Source: Sphingomonas sp. Leaf407 (GTDB lineage: Bacteria; Pseudomonadota; Alphaproteobacteria; Sphingomonadales; Sphingomonadaceae). Taken from it: 64,000 nucleotides of DNA. Below are positions 1 through 8,499 of this stretch, in pieces. The notes below the pieces were generated by a model. That model worked only from the letters and a program-made list of their open reading frames with translations, had not been told where the DNA came from and made no database searches. Within the stretch, counting starts at the first letter, position 1. Each line of letters begins with the position of its first letter. The DNA is taken from contig NZ_LMQO01000003.1 of the NCBI RefSeq assembly GCF_001425385.1, positions 124,001-188,000 of the forward strand, given 5' to 3'. Both the position numbers and the translations under genes were made by a program.

Positions 1-965
1 ATGACGCCCATGACCAGCCCGGCGGCGAGCGCGCTTTCCGAACTGGCGAACGGCATGCCGAGCATCACCGCCACGTCGCGGATCGCCGGGCCGACGGTCA
101 GCGCCGCGAAATAGCCATAGACGACGGTCGGCACGCCCGCGAGGATCTCGAGGATCGGCTTCATCCACTTGCGCACCGCCGGTTTGGCATATTGCGTCAG
201 GTAGATCGCGCTCATCAGCCCGAACGGGATGGCGACGATCATCGCGATCACCGCGCCGATGAAGAACGTGCCCCAGAACAGCGGCACCGCGCCCAATGTC
301 GCGCCCGGATCGGACGCACGGATGACTTGCGGGCTCCAATGGGTGCCGAGCAGGAAGTCGGTGACGGGCACGATGCGGAAGAAGCGCACGCTTTCGACCA
401 CCAGTGACAGGAAGATGCCGAGCGTCGTCAGGATCGCGATCAGCGAGGCGACGAGCAGCGCCAGCATGACTGCACGCTCCACCTTGGTCCGCGCGCGGAA
501 ATCGGGGCGGATGCGGGTGAAGGCATAGGCCCCGCCGGCAAAGGCGAGCAGCAGCGCCAGCGCAGTGCCGATCCAGTCGTAGCGTGCCTGTGCCGCGCCA
601 TAGGCGGGGGCAAGGACTTCGGCCTGCGGATTGAACGCGCCATAGGCATCGCCGCTGGCCAGCGCGCGCGCTTCGGCGAGGATCGCCGCGCGTTCGAAGC
701 CCGGACCGGGCAGGCCGGCGGCGGCGGGCGTCGCCAGCACGCTTTCGCGTACCAGCGCGGGCGATGTCAGGCTCCATGCGGCGAGGAAGACCAGCGCGGG
801 CGCGGCGATCCAGATCGCCATGTGCCAGCCATGCTGGCCGGGCAGCGAATTGGGCCGCTGTGCCGCCGTCACCGGCTTGGCGAAGCGCGCGGCGCGGGCA
901 CGCGCGACCATCCAGCCGATGCCGCCGAACCCCAGGACGAGCAGGATCAGCGCGAAACCGTGCAT
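1..965 (-). CDS. pstC: Phosphate ABC transporter permease PstC (3' end beyond the window)
   Basis: This is an inner-membrane permease subunit of the high-affinity phosphate importer PstSCAB. The reading frame starts at ATG 965-963 and stays open to base 1, so about 320 residues are visible and the C-terminus is missing. The N-terminus has a long extension: a membrane segment at about residues 3-19, another at about 50-70, then a periplasmic stretch with a GFERAAILAEARALASG-like run, which is typical of alphaproteobacterial PstC. The permease core follows, with the conserved KPILEILAGVPTVVYG stretch near bases 110-160. The start overlaps the pstS stop by one base (TGATG), so the two are translationally coupled. 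The call is firm from the core motif and from pstS next door. Confidence 0.93.
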   Translation of the reverse strand, partial: MHGFALILLVLGFGGIGWMVARARAARFAKPVTAAQRPNSLPGQHGWHMAIWIAAPALVFLAAWSLTSPALVRESVLATPAAAGLPGPGFERAAILAEARALASGDAYGAFNPQAEVLAPAYGAAQARYDWIGTALALLLAFAGGAYAFTRIRPDFRARTKVERAVMLALLVASLIAILTTLGIFLSLVVESVRFFRIVPVTDFLLGTHWSPQVIRASDPGATLGAVPLFWGTFFIGAVIAMIVAIPFGLMSAIYLTQYAKPAVRKWMKPILEILAGVPTVVYGYFAALTVGPAIRDVAVMLGMPFASSESALAAGLVMGV

Positions 966-1996
966 CAGTGCAACCCCGCCGGATCGAGCGCGGTCTGGCT
1001 GGCGATCTCCGCCGCTGACTCGGCGCGGACCGCTTGCGGCGCGGCGATCATGCCCCTGCGCGTCAGCGGACCACCCGGGTTCCACGACCGGGCATAGGCG
1101 GCGAGGAAGTCGGTCATGCCGGGCACCGGTTTGATATGCGCCTTCTTCACATAGATGAACAGCGGCCGCGCGCCGGGATAGCTGCCGTCGGCGATGCTGT
1201 CGTAGGTCGGCGTGATGCCCTCGATCGGCACGCCGTGCAGCCGGCTCTTGTTTTCTTCCAGATAGGAATAGCCGAAGATGCCGACGGCGTTGGGATTGGT
1301 CGACAGGTTCTGCACGATCAGATTGTCGTTCTCGCCCTTGTCGACATAGGCCGCGTCGTCGCGGATGCGGGTGCAGATGTCGGCATAGCGATCCTTGTCG
1401 CTGTCTTTCAGCGCCTTGACCTGCGGCATCGCCGCCTCGCACGCCGGCACCATCACAAGTTCGACCAGCGCGTCGCGCGTGCCGCTGGTGGCCGGCGGGC
1501 CGAACACCTGGATGGGAATCGCGGGCAGCGTCGGATTCACGTCGCGCCACAGCCGGGCGATGTTGGGCTTGCCGAGCGGATTGGCCGACAGTGCCAGATA
1601 GACGTCACGCTTGGTCAGGCGCAGTTTCGGCCCGGCGTTGGATTCGGCCAGTGCCACACCGTCGACGCCGACCTGAACCTCCATGATGTCCTTCACGCCG
1701 TTTTTCAGGCAGGTTTCATATTCCGACTTCTTCAACCGGCGCGAGGCGTTGAGGATGTCGGGATGCTGTGGCCCCACCCCGGCGCAGAACAGGCTGGCCC
1801 CGGCGCCGGTGCCGGTGGATTCGATCACCGGCGCGCGCAGATTGGGGTTGGCGTTGACCAGTCCTTCGGCAACGGCGGTGGTGAAGGGATAGACGGTCGA
1901 AGAGCCGACGACCTTGATATGGTCGCGCGACGTTTGCGGCTCGCACGCGGCGAGCGCCAGCGCGAGCGCTACCATGGGCGCGATCCGGCGGTACAT
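965..1996 (-). CDS. pstS: Phosphate-binding lipoprotein/periplasmic protein PstS
   Basis: This is the solute-binding component that captures periplasmic phosphate for PstCAB. The chosen start at 1996 gives 343 residues beginning MYRRIAPMVALALALAAC, a lipoprotein-type signal with Cys18, preceded by a GAGG ribosome site. Longer in-frame starts at 2026 and 2032 only add hydrophilic residues before the signal. Visible PstS signatures are VVGSSTVYPF just after the signal and STGTGAG, which contributes to phosphate binding, followed by a GTRDALVELV segment. It lies 64 bases after phoR and overlaps pstC by one base, the usual alphaproteobacterial phoR-pstSC order. PhoB control is expected for the family, but I could not point to a convincing Pho box. 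Confidence 0.93.
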   Translation of the reverse strand: MYRRIAPMVALALALAACEPQTSRDHIKVVGSSTVYPFTTAVAEGLVNANPNLRAPVIESTGTGAGASLFCAGVGPQHPDILNASRRLKKSEYETCLKNGVKDIMEVQVGVDGVALAESNAGPKLRLTKRDVYLALSANPLGKPNIARLWRDVNPTLPAIPIQVFGPPATSGTRDALVELVMVPACEAAMPQVKALKDSDKDRYADICTRIRDDAAYVDKGENDNLIVQNLSTNPNAVGIFGYSYLEENKSRLHGVPIEGITPTYDSIADGSYPGARPLFIYVKKAHIKPVPGMTDFLAAYARSWNPGGPLTRRGMIAAPQAVRAESAAEIASQTALDPAGLH

Positions 1997-2060
1997 GCGA
2001 CCTCGACTGTTGTGGGATACGCTCATTCGCATCGCTCGTGCGCCCTGTGTTACCGCGGGG

Positions 2061-3263
2061 TTACGGCTTGATGACAGTGGCGAGCGGCAGGCGGATGGTG
2101 ACGGTGGTGCCGTCGCCGACCACGCTGCCAATATCCAGCCGCCCACGATGCCGCTCGACGATATGCTTGACGATGGCAAGGCCGAGCCCGGTGCCGCCCA
2201 GCGCCCGGCTTCGCCCTGAATCGACGCGATAAAAGCGTTCGGTCAGGCGGGGGAGGTGCTCGATCGCGACGCCCTCGCCATGATCGCGCACCACCAGCTC
2301 GGCCATCGTCGCACCTTCGCTGACGCGGATTTCGACCGGTGTGCCGGCACGGCCATATTTCATCGCGTTGCCGATGATGTTGTGCAGCAACTGCGACAAT
2401 TGCGCGCGGTCGCCGATCACCGCGATTCCCGCCGCCGCGTCGCGCACTACGTCGCGACCGCGCGCCGGGTTGGTCGACGCCAGTTCTTCGCAGACCCGCT
2501 CCAGCATCGCCGAGAAGTCGACCGCCTGATCGGGCGGGCGGTATTTGTCGGCCTCGATCCGGCTCAGGGAGATCAGATCGTCGATCAGCCGCTGCATCCG
2601 CCGCGCTTCGTCGTTCATGACCTTGAGGAAGCGTTCGCGCACGCCCGGGTCCTCGCCCGCCTCGTCGCGCAGCGTTTCGATGAAGCCGAGCAGCGAGGCA
2701 AGCGGGGTGCGCAGTTCGTGGGAGGCGTTGGCGACGAAATCGACGCGCATCCGTTCGGTCGCGCGGTTGCCGGTGCGGTCGACGAGGTGGACGAGGCGGC
2801 GGCCCTCGCCGATCGGGCGCAGGCGCATCTCCCAGCTCTGGTCGCGCGCGCCGAGACCGACGAGGCTGACCGGTTCGGCATCGTCGCGCTCGCCGAACAG
2901 CCGTTCGGCGGCGGCGGGGTGGCGGATGGCGAGACGGACGTCGCCACCGACGATATGCGCCCCGAGCAGCGCGCGCGCGGCGGGGTTGGCGGCGACCACC
3001 GCGCCGCCGGCGACGATCAGGATCGGTTCGTCGACCGCATCGATCACGTCCTGCGTCGCGGTGGCGGCGTGGCCGCGCGAGGCGTCGGGCTGATCGGGGG
3101 TGGTGGTATCGTGCGCCTGCGACGCGGCGACCAGCACCGCGACGATCCCGCCGACCAGCATCACCGCGCTGGCATTCACGCCGGCCCCGAGCAGGAACCC
3201 CAGGGTGGCGACCGCAATCGTGATGCCGATCGCAAGCGGCAGGCGGGGGGCAAATCCATCCAT
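2061..3263 (-). CDS. phoR: Phosphate regulon sensor histidine kinase PhoR
   Basis: This is a membrane sensor kinase of 400 residues expected to phosphorylate PhoB under phosphate limitation. Two hydrophobic segments at about residues 8-28 and 31-48 anchor it. A PAS-like region follows (about 72-165), then a HisKA domain with the H-box NASHELRTPLASLLGF (His182) and a HATPase_c domain with N-box NIIGNAMKYG and G-boxes DHGEGV and GGTGLGLAIVKHI. Being immediately upstream of pstS and pstC supports PhoR over other PAS kinases. No phoB is visible here; it commonly lies at the far end of the pst operon, outside the window. A promoter should lie in 3264-3390, shared divergently with the gene at 3391. 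Confidence 0.93.
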   Translation of the reverse strand: MDGFAPRLPLAIGITIAVATLGFLLGAGVNASAVMLVGGIVAVLVAASQAHDTTTPDQPDASRGHAATATQDVIDAVDEPILIVAGGAVVAANPAARALLGAHIVGGDVRLAIRHPAAAERLFGERDDAEPVSLVGLGARDQSWEMRLRPIGEGRRLVHLVDRTGNRATERMRVDFVANASHELRTPLASLLGFIETLRDEAGEDPGVRERFLKVMNDEARRMQRLIDDLISLSRIEADKYRPPDQAVDFSAMLERVCEELASTNPARGRDVVRDAAAGIAVIGDRAQLSQLLHNIIGNAMKYGRAGTPVEIRVSEGATMAELVVRDHGEGVAIEHLPRLTERFYRVDSGRSRALGGTGLGLAIVKHIVERHRGRLDIGSVVGDGTTVTIRLPLATVIKP

Positions 3264-3390
3264 TCACGTTCGATTAGGCGGAAGTTCCGGTTCGCGCCAG
3301 CCTTTGTCGGGCGGGGTGCCCCGTTGCCGGACGGGCGGGACATGGATTTGCGATTGCATGGGGACGGCGCTTCGGGGCACATGCTGGGCC

Positions 3391-3798
3391 ATGGCCGACG
3401 ATCCGCTTTCCCCGCCCGACAACAAGCCGGCGGGCACGGTCGCCCGCCGGACGCTGCTGATCGGGGCGGCGAGCGCCTCGGCGGTCGTGTCGATCCGGCC
3501 GGCGCTGGCGCAGACGCAGGTATCGGTGATGAACTGCGAGATCCCGGTGCCCGACAAGGCGCGCGCGGGCCGCTACATCGCCGCCGACGGATCGGTCGTG
3601 GCGCCCGGCACGCCCGGCGCGGTGCCGCCCGCCAACCGCCCGTTCACCGGCGAGGAAGTGCGCCGCGCCGGTCAGGGCATGAACCTGCCGGGTGCCGATG
3701 GCGAGCGCACGCGCGCCTACACCAACTATATCCGCCGCCTGCAATCGGGGACGAGCGGCTTCACCTGCTTCGCATCGATCCAGATGCCGCGCGGCTGA
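3391..3798 (+). CDS. Uncharacterised secreted protein with twin-arginine signal, possible substrate of the HPr-rel-A block
   Basis: I do not recognise a named family for this 135-residue protein. Residues 1-40 look like a Tat signal: a hydrophilic start, the pair Arg19-Arg20 followed by TLLIGAASASAVVSI, and an ALA cleavage site at 38-40. The mature part is about 95 residues, proline- and glycine-rich, with only two cysteines (Cys49 in VMNCEIP and Cys126 in GFTCFASI), which could form a disulfide or be modified. It ends in MPRG. It is the first gene of a tight block: the PqqD-like gene starts six bases after its stop and later starts overlap stops. Being paired with a PqqD-type carrier, a kinase and a nucleotidyltransferase makes it a candidate for the modified protein. 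That role is inference only. Confidence 0.7.
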   Translation: MADDPLSPPDNKPAGTVARRTLLIGAASASAVVSIRPALAQTQVSVMNCEIPVPDKARAGRYIAADGSVVAPGTPGAVPPANRPFTGEEVRRAGQGMNLPGADGERTRAYTNYIRRLQSGTSGFTCFASIQMPRG

Positions 3799-3803
3799 CC
3801 GCG

Positions 3804-4073
3804 GTGCCGCGCTACCGCGCCCCGGCGGCGGACGCGCTGCGCATCGTGCCGCTCGACGATCTGAGCGCCGTCTATCACCGCGCATCGGGGCAGACGCATG
3901 TCGTCGCCCCGCCGGTGCCCGAGATGCTGGCGCTGCTCGCCGGACGGGCGATGACCGCAGGCGAGGTGCTGGCCGCGCTGGCGGTGGCCTACGACCTGCC
4001 CGATGGCGACGAGGCGGCGGTGGTCGCGCGGCTGGACGAACTGGTCGGAACCGGGCTGGTCGAACGGGTATGA
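3804..4073 (+). CDS. PqqD-like protein of the HPr-rel-A system
   Basis: This is a small protein (89 residues from a GTG start) with the shape of a PqqD/RRE fold, which in RiPP pathways holds the precursor peptide. It reads YRAPAADALRIVPLDDLSAVYHRASGQTHVV, then a helix-forming PPVPEMLALLAGRAMTAGEVLAALAVAY, and closes with a winged-helix-like VVARLDELVGTGLVERV. I recall this pattern from the HPr-rel-A system PqqD family. The GTG at 3804 is the only reasonable start after the upstream stop at 3798 and gives the usual family length; no strong ribosome site is visible, suggesting translational coupling. Its stop overlaps the kinase start (ATGA, 4070-4073). No radical-SAM or cyclase gene is present, so this is not a classical PQQ or lasso cluster. 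Confidence 0.82.
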   Translation: MPRYRAPAADALRIVPLDDLSAVYHRASGQTHVVAPPVPEMLALLAGRAMTAGEVLAALAVAYDLPDGDEAAVVARLDELVGTGLVERV

Positions 4074-4933
4074 GGCATGTCGCGCAGCTCCGCATCGGGC
4101 CGGTAGGCTTCCGCATCGGCAGCGACTGGCGGTTGCCGATCGATCAGGTGCGGGACCTGTACCGCGACTATCCCGCGCCCGAGGGCGGCATCGCCGATTT
4201 CACCGTGCGATTGTTCGCGGCGCGGCCGTGGCGGCGGGTGCTGCGCCCCTCGGTGATGATCGGCGGCGATTTCACCATTCCCGACGCCGCGCCGCTGCCG
4301 CTCGCGCAGGGGTTGCTGGCGGCGGAAATGGGGATGAATTTGCAGATGGCGCTGGGGCAGCGGCGCTATCTGTTGCTCCATGCCTCGGCGGTCGAGCGCG
4401 ATGGCCGGGCGTTGCTGATGACCGGGGTGTCGGGGGCGGGCAAGTCGACGCTGGCGGCGCTGCTGATGACGCGCGATTGGCGGTTGATGGGCGACGAGTT
4501 CGTGCTGCTTGATCCCCTGAGCGGGCTGGTCCATGGCTTTCCCCGGCTGGTCAGTTTGAAGAACGCCGGCATCGACGTGCTAGAACGCGCCGCATCGGCT
4601 GCGCGGTTCGGACCGTTGCTGGCGGGCACGCCCAAGGGGGACATCCGCCATCTGGTGCCCGATGCGCCCGCGCTGGCGGCGATGGACGTGCCGGCCGTTC
4701 CCGCATTGTTGCTGTTCCCGACCTTCGGGGGGGCGAGCGAGGTGCGGCTGGTCGAGCCGGCCGAGACGTTCGTGCGGCTGACCCATGCCTCGACCAACTA
4801 TGTCCAACTGGGCGAGCGCGGGTTCGACGCGCTGACCGCGCTGGTGCGCGGCGTTCCGGCACGCGCGATCGACTATCCCGATACCGACACCGCGATCAGG
4901 ATGGTCGAGACATTGTGGACGGCGCTGGCATGA
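4070..4933 (+). CDS. HprK-related kinase A
   Basis: This 287-residue protein is related to the C-terminal domain of HPr(Ser) kinase. The Walker A loop is GVSGAGKST (residues 119-127, Lys125). It is preceded by LLLHASAVERDGRALL, which matches the HprK-related family, and followed by WRLMGDEFVLLDP, where the DE pair should bind metal and nucleotide. FPRLVSLKN near residue 163 is another family hallmark. No HPr or other PTS gene is visible, so a sugar-PTS role is unlikely. Related kinases in some lasso-peptide clusters phosphorylate a serine of the precursor, so a protein or peptide substrate is plausible. Both ends overlap neighbours by ATGA, consistent with one transcript and stoichiometric production. 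Confidence 0.87.
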   Translation: MRHVAQLRIGPVGFRIGSDWRLPIDQVRDLYRDYPAPEGGIADFTVRLFAARPWRRVLRPSVMIGGDFTIPDAAPLPLAQGLLAAEMGMNLQMALGQRRYLLLHASAVERDGRALLMTGVSGAGKSTLAALLMTRDWRLMGDEFVLLDPLSGLVHGFPRLVSLKNAGIDVLERAASAARFGPLLAGTPKGDIRHLVPDAPALAAMDVPAVPALLLFPTFGGASEVRLVEPAETFVRLTHASTNYVQLGERGFDALTALVRGVPARAIDYPDTDTAIRMVETLWTALA

Positions 4934-5934
4934 GTGGCGCGCTCGTCGCCCGCGTGCTGCGCGATCCGGCAAGCGCGCTGACGCTCGATCCTCTGGGGTG
5001 GAACGCGCTGATCGCGGCGGCGCGGGCCGAACAGTTGATCGGTAGTGTCGCGGTGCGGCTCGATGGCTTGCCGCTGCCGCCCGCCGCCGAACGGGTAATG
5101 GCGGATGCTCGCGCCTCCGCCGAGGTCGGACGGAGCGCGGCGCTGTGGGAGGCGGAGGCGGCGCGGCGGGTGCTCGCGCCGCTCGATCTGCCGATCGTGT
5201 TGCTCAAGGGCACGGCGTTCGTCGCCGCCGGGCTGGACGCCGGGCGGGGACGGTCGATCGGCGATCTTGACATATTGGTGCCGCGCGACGGGCTGGACCG
5301 GGTCGAGCGCGCGCTGCTGGCCGGGGGGTGGGAATGGGTCAAGCCCGATCCCTATGACGACGCCTATTACCGGCGGTGGATGCACGAACTGCCGCCGCTG
5401 GTCCATGCCGCGCGCGACAAGATGATCGACGTGCATCACACGATCCTGCCGCCGACCGCCCGGCCGACGCCCGATGCCGCCGCGCTGATCGCCGATGCGG
5501 TGCCGCTGGACAACGGGCTGTTCGTGCTGTCGCGCGAGGACATGGTGGTCCATGCCGCCGCGCACCTGCTGGCCGATGGCGATTTGCAGGGAGGCTTGCG
5601 CAACCTGTGGGACATCGACCGGCTGGTGCGCGAGTTTTCGGAGGGCGACGGGACGTTCGTGGCGCGATTGGGTTCGCGGGCGGCGCATCACGGCCTGTCG
5701 GCGGCGGTCGAACGGGCGATCCGGTTGGCGAAGCGCATCTACGCGACGCCGGTGGCCGGGTTCGATCCAAGGCCGTCCGACGCGCTGTTCGCCCGGCGGC
5801 TGCTGGCGCGCGACGGGTGGGGGCGGTTGCGGCACAAGGAAACCGAGTTCGGCTTCTATGTCCGCTCGCACTGGATGCGGATGCCACCGGCGATGCTCGT
5901 GCGCCATTTGTGGACCAAATGGCGACGGCGGTAA
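4930..5934 (+). CDS. Nucleotidyltransferase family protein (NTP_transf_5-like)
   Basis: This is a predicted nucleotidyltransferase of 334 residues, the last gene of the HPr-rel-A block. The catalytic signature GRSIGDLDILV (Asp112 and Asp114) follows LPIVLLKGTAFVAAG, a pairing typical of the uncharacterised NTP_transf_5 (PF14907) proteins. The C-terminal half is helical with HAAAHLLADGDL and a NLWDIDRLV segment, also common in that family. It starts with ATG at 4930 overlapping the kinase stop. The donor and target are unknown. In kinase-bearing lasso-peptide clusters a similar enzyme acts near the kinase, which suggests modification or transfer on a phosphorylated peptide, but I cannot show it. 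An inverted repeat follows six bases after the stop. Confidence 0.85.
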   Translation: MSGALVARVLRDPASALTLDPLGWNALIAAARAEQLIGSVAVRLDGLPLPPAAERVMADARASAEVGRSAALWEAEAARRVLAPLDLPIVLLKGTAFVAAGLDAGRGRSIGDLDILVPRDGLDRVERALLAGGWEWVKPDPYDDAYYRRWMHELPPLVHAARDKMIDVHHTILPPTARPTPDAAALIADAVPLDNGLFVLSREDMVVHAAAHLLADGDLQGGLRNLWDIDRLVREFSEGDGTFVARLGSRAAHHGLSAAVERAIRLAKRIYATPVAGFDPRPSDALFARRLLARDGWGRLRHKETEFGFYVRSHWMRMPPAMLVRHLWTKWRRR

Positions 5935-5940
5935 TCCTAC

Positions 5941-6036
5941 GTCATTCCGGCGAAGGCCGGAATCCATTGTGTCGGGTGCTGTCGATCCAGCCGAGCGGTC
6001 ACCCCATCCATGGATTCCGGCCTTCGCCGGAATGAC
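5941..6036. repeat. 27-bp inverted repeat between convergent genes
   Basis: Two perfect 27-base arms (5941-5967 and 6010-6036) face each other across 42 bases. The arms begin GTCATTCCGGCGAAGGCC and are themselves partly palindromic around CCGGCGAAGGCCGG. The element fills the gap between the nucleotidyltransferase (+) and wecC (-) and could stop transcription from both sides. Its look matches dispersed REP-type elements of alphaproteobacteria; copy number in the genome cannot be judged here. Confidence 0.85.
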
Positions 6037-6045
6037 GGGAGAAGT

Positions 6046-7299
6046 TTACCGCCACATCCCCCTTGTGTCGTACACTTGCTTGCCGGCGCGGGCTTGCACC
6101 GGGACCGTTTTGAACACGCTATGGTCGACCAGCACGACGAGGATGTCGTTGGCGAGGCCCGTCTCCAGCGGCACCAGTCGTCCGGCGCCCAGCGCGCGGG
6201 GCAGGGTGTCGACGAACGGTTCGACCAGATCGATCCGGTCGCCATACGCCGCGATCAGCCCCTGCGCGACCTTCACCGCCGGGCTTTCGCGCAGGTCGTC
6301 GATGTCGGCCTTGAACGCGAGGCCGAGCAGCGTCGCGCGCGCGCTGGGCGCGGCATCGAGCATTGCCGAGGCGCGGGCGATCACATGATCGACCTTGCCG
6401 TCGTTCACCTCGCGCGCGGTGCGGATCAGCGGGGTTTCGTCGGGCGCGGCATCGACGATGAACCATGGGTCGACCGCGATGCAATGCCCGCCGACGCCGG
6501 GGCCGGGCTTCAGGATGTTGACGCGCGGGTGGCGGTTGGCGAGGTCGATCACGTCCCAGACGTTCAGTTCCATCCGGTCGCACACGATCGACAGTTCGTT
6601 GGCGAAGGCGATGGCGACATCGCGGCTGGTGTTTTCGACCAGCTTGACCATTTCGGCGGTGCGCGCGGTAGTGACGGTACACGCCCCCTCGACGAAGCGG
6701 CGGTAGAAATCGCAGGCGGCTTCGGCACAGGCCGGGGTGATCCCGCCGATCGAGCGTTCGTTCGACACCAGTTCGAGGATGATGCGGCCGGGCAGCACCC
6801 GTTCGGGGCAATAGGCGACATAGACATCGGGCGTTTCGGACAGGCCGGGCAGCGACAGGTCGGGGCGCAGGTCGGCGAGCAGGTCGCGGATCTGTTCGGT
6901 GGTGCCGACCGGCGAGGTCGATTCGAGGATCACGGTGTTGCCCGGACGCAGCACCGGCGCGATCGCGCGGGTGGCGTTCAGGACATAGGACAGGTCGGGC
7001 GCGTGGCCCGGCCCGAACGGCGTCGGCACGGCGATGACGAACACATCGGCGGGCGCGGGGGCGATGGCGGTCGCGAGGCGGCCGAGCAGCACCACGTCGC
7101 GCACCAGCGTGTCGAGATCGGCTTCCTCGATATGGATATGCCCGCGCGCCACCGTGTCGACGACATGCTGGCTGACGTCGATCCCGATCACCCGCGCGCC
7201 CGACCGGGCGACGACGGCGGCGGTCGGCAGGCCGATATAGCCCAGCCCCACGACGCAGACGTCGTAGGTGTCGGCGGCGGTGATGCGTTGTTCAAGCAC
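6046..7299 (-). CDS. wecC: UDP-N-acetyl-D-mannosamine dehydrogenase
   Basis: The enzyme oxidises UDP-ManNAc to UDP-ManNAcA with two NAD+, giving an acidic sugar donor for surface polysaccharide. From the GTG start at 7299 it has 417 residues, matching the family (about 420). The Rossmann motif VVGLGYIGLPTAA sits near the N-terminus, and the central helix KLVENTSRDVAIAFANE and the catalytic cysteine in GPGVGGHCIAVDPWF are present, as is the C-terminal LGLAFKADIDDLRESP. The GTG has a GGAG ribosome site seven bases upstream and overlaps the end of wecB by eight bases; ATG codons at 7329 and 7371 would add unneeded residues inside wecB. No glycosyltransferase is adjacent, so the final polymer is unknown. 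Confidence 0.9.
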   Translation of the reverse strand: MLEQRITAADTYDVCVVGLGYIGLPTAAVVARSGARVIGIDVSQHVVDTVARGHIHIEEADLDTLVRDVVLLGRLATAIAPAPADVFVIAVPTPFGPGHAPDLSYVLNATRAIAPVLRPGNTVILESTSPVGTTEQIRDLLADLRPDLSLPGLSETPDVYVAYCPERVLPGRIILELVSNERSIGGITPACAEAACDFYRRFVEGACTVTTARTAEMVKLVENTSRDVAIAFANELSIVCDRMELNVWDVIDLANRHPRVNILKPGPGVGGHCIAVDPWFIVDAAPDETPLIRTAREVNDGKVDHVIARASAMLDAAPSARATLLGLAFKADIDDLRESPAVKVAQGLIAAYGDRIDLVEPFVDTLPRALGAGRLVPLETGLANDILVVLVDHSVFKTVPVQARAGKQVYDTRGMWR

Positions 7300-8416
7300 A
7301 GAGGGTCTCCACGATGCGGGTCGACGCATGGCCGTCTCCGAAAGGATTGTGCGCGCGCGCCATCGCGGCATAGGCGGCGGGATCGTCGAGCAACGCGCCG
7401 ACCTCCGCGACGATCCGGTCCTCGTCGGCGCCGATCAGCTTGGCGGTGCCGGCGATCACGCCTTCGGGGCGCTCGGTCGTCTCGCGCATCACCAGTACCG
7501 GCTTGCCGAGGCCCGGTGCCTCTTCCTGCACCCCGCCCGAATCGGTCAGGACGAGGTGGCACAGGTCGAGCAGGCGGACGAAATGCGGATAATCCTGCGG
7601 GCCGATCATCGCGACGCGCGGGTTTTGCCCGAGGATCGCATTCATCACGCCCGTCACCTGCGGATTGGGGTGGACCGGAAAGACGACACCGACATCCTCG
7701 CGCGCGGCGATGCGGGCGATGGCGCGGGCGATTGAGGCCATGCCCGGCCCGAAATTCTCACGGCGATGCGTCGTCACCAGCACCACGCGCTTGCCCGCGA
7801 AACGGGTGGCGAGATCGTCCAGTCCTTGCGTGCGCGCCGGATCGGCGGTCAGCCGGTCGCGCGCCATGTGCAGCGCGTCGATCACGGTGTTGCCGGTGAC
7901 GTGGATGCGGTCGGCCGGCACGTTTTCGGCGCGCAATGCGTCAGCGGCGGTCTGCGTTGGCGCGAAGTGCAGGTCGGCGATCGATCCGACGATCTTGCGA
8001 TTCACTTCCTCGGGCCATGGCTGGTAGATGTCGTGGCTGCGCAGGCCCGCCTCGACATGGGCGACCGGAATCTTGCGGTAATAGGCGGCGAGCGCGGCGA
8101 CCATCGCGGTCGCGGTGTCGCCCTGCACGATCACCCGGTCGAACCGCCCGGCGTCGAACACCGGCCCCAACGTGTCGAGCAGCCGCGCGGTCAGCGTGTC
8201 GAGCGACTGGCCCGGAGTCATGATGTCCAGGTCGGTGTCGGGCACGATCCCGGCGAAGTCGAGCACCTGATCGAGCATCGCGCGGTGCTGCGCGGTCACG
8301 ATCACCTGTACCGCGAAACGCGGGTCGGCGCGCATCGCGTGGATCAGCGGGAACAGCTTGATCGCTTCGGGCCGGGTGCCGAAGACGATCGCGACGCGGG
8401 ATACGGGGTCGGGCAT
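7292..8416 (-). CDS. wecB: UDP-N-acetylglucosamine 2-epimerase (non-hydrolysing)
   Basis: This cytoplasmic enzyme interconverts UDP-GlcNAc and UDP-ManNAc and feeds WecC. The 374-residue length is standard. Family markers are FGTRPEAIKLFPLIHAM at the N-terminus, TAQHRAMLDQVLDF, VQGDTATAM, HVEAGLRSHDIYQPWPEEVNRK, and TDSGGVQEEAPGLGKPVLVMRETTERPEG near the C-terminus; the HVEAGLR and SGGVQEE segments shape the active site. It overlaps wecC by eight bases. The glmU-glmS pair transcribed the other way from base 10077 makes its substrate. An 83-base gap separates it from the SDR gene upstream. Confidence 0.95.
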   Translation of the reverse strand: MPDPVSRVAIVFGTRPEAIKLFPLIHAMRADPRFAVQVIVTAQHRAMLDQVLDFAGIVPDTDLDIMTPGQSLDTLTARLLDTLGPVFDAGRFDRVIVQGDTATAMVAALAAYYRKIPVAHVEAGLRSHDIYQPWPEEVNRKIVGSIADLHFAPTQTAADALRAENVPADRIHVTGNTVIDALHMARDRLTADPARTQGLDDLATRFAGKRVVLVTTHRRENFGPGMASIARAIARIAAREDVGVVFPVHPNPQVTGVMNAILGQNPRVAMIGPQDYPHFVRLLDLCHLVLTDSGGVQEEAPGLGKPVLVMRETTERPEGVIAGTAKLIGADEDRIVAEVGALLDDPAAYAAMARAHNPFGDGHASTRIVETLCA

Positions 8417-8499
8417 CGGGATCCTGGGGCTGGCCGGTTACACCTGCCGGCCTAGCCCCGAGGACTTAACAATTGATGGGCAAGGCAGCGACGGCGCGA

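Noticed and set aside
1996..2179. Longer pstS start at 2179
   Set aside because: It would overlap phoR and bury the lipoprotein signal 60 residues inside the protein.
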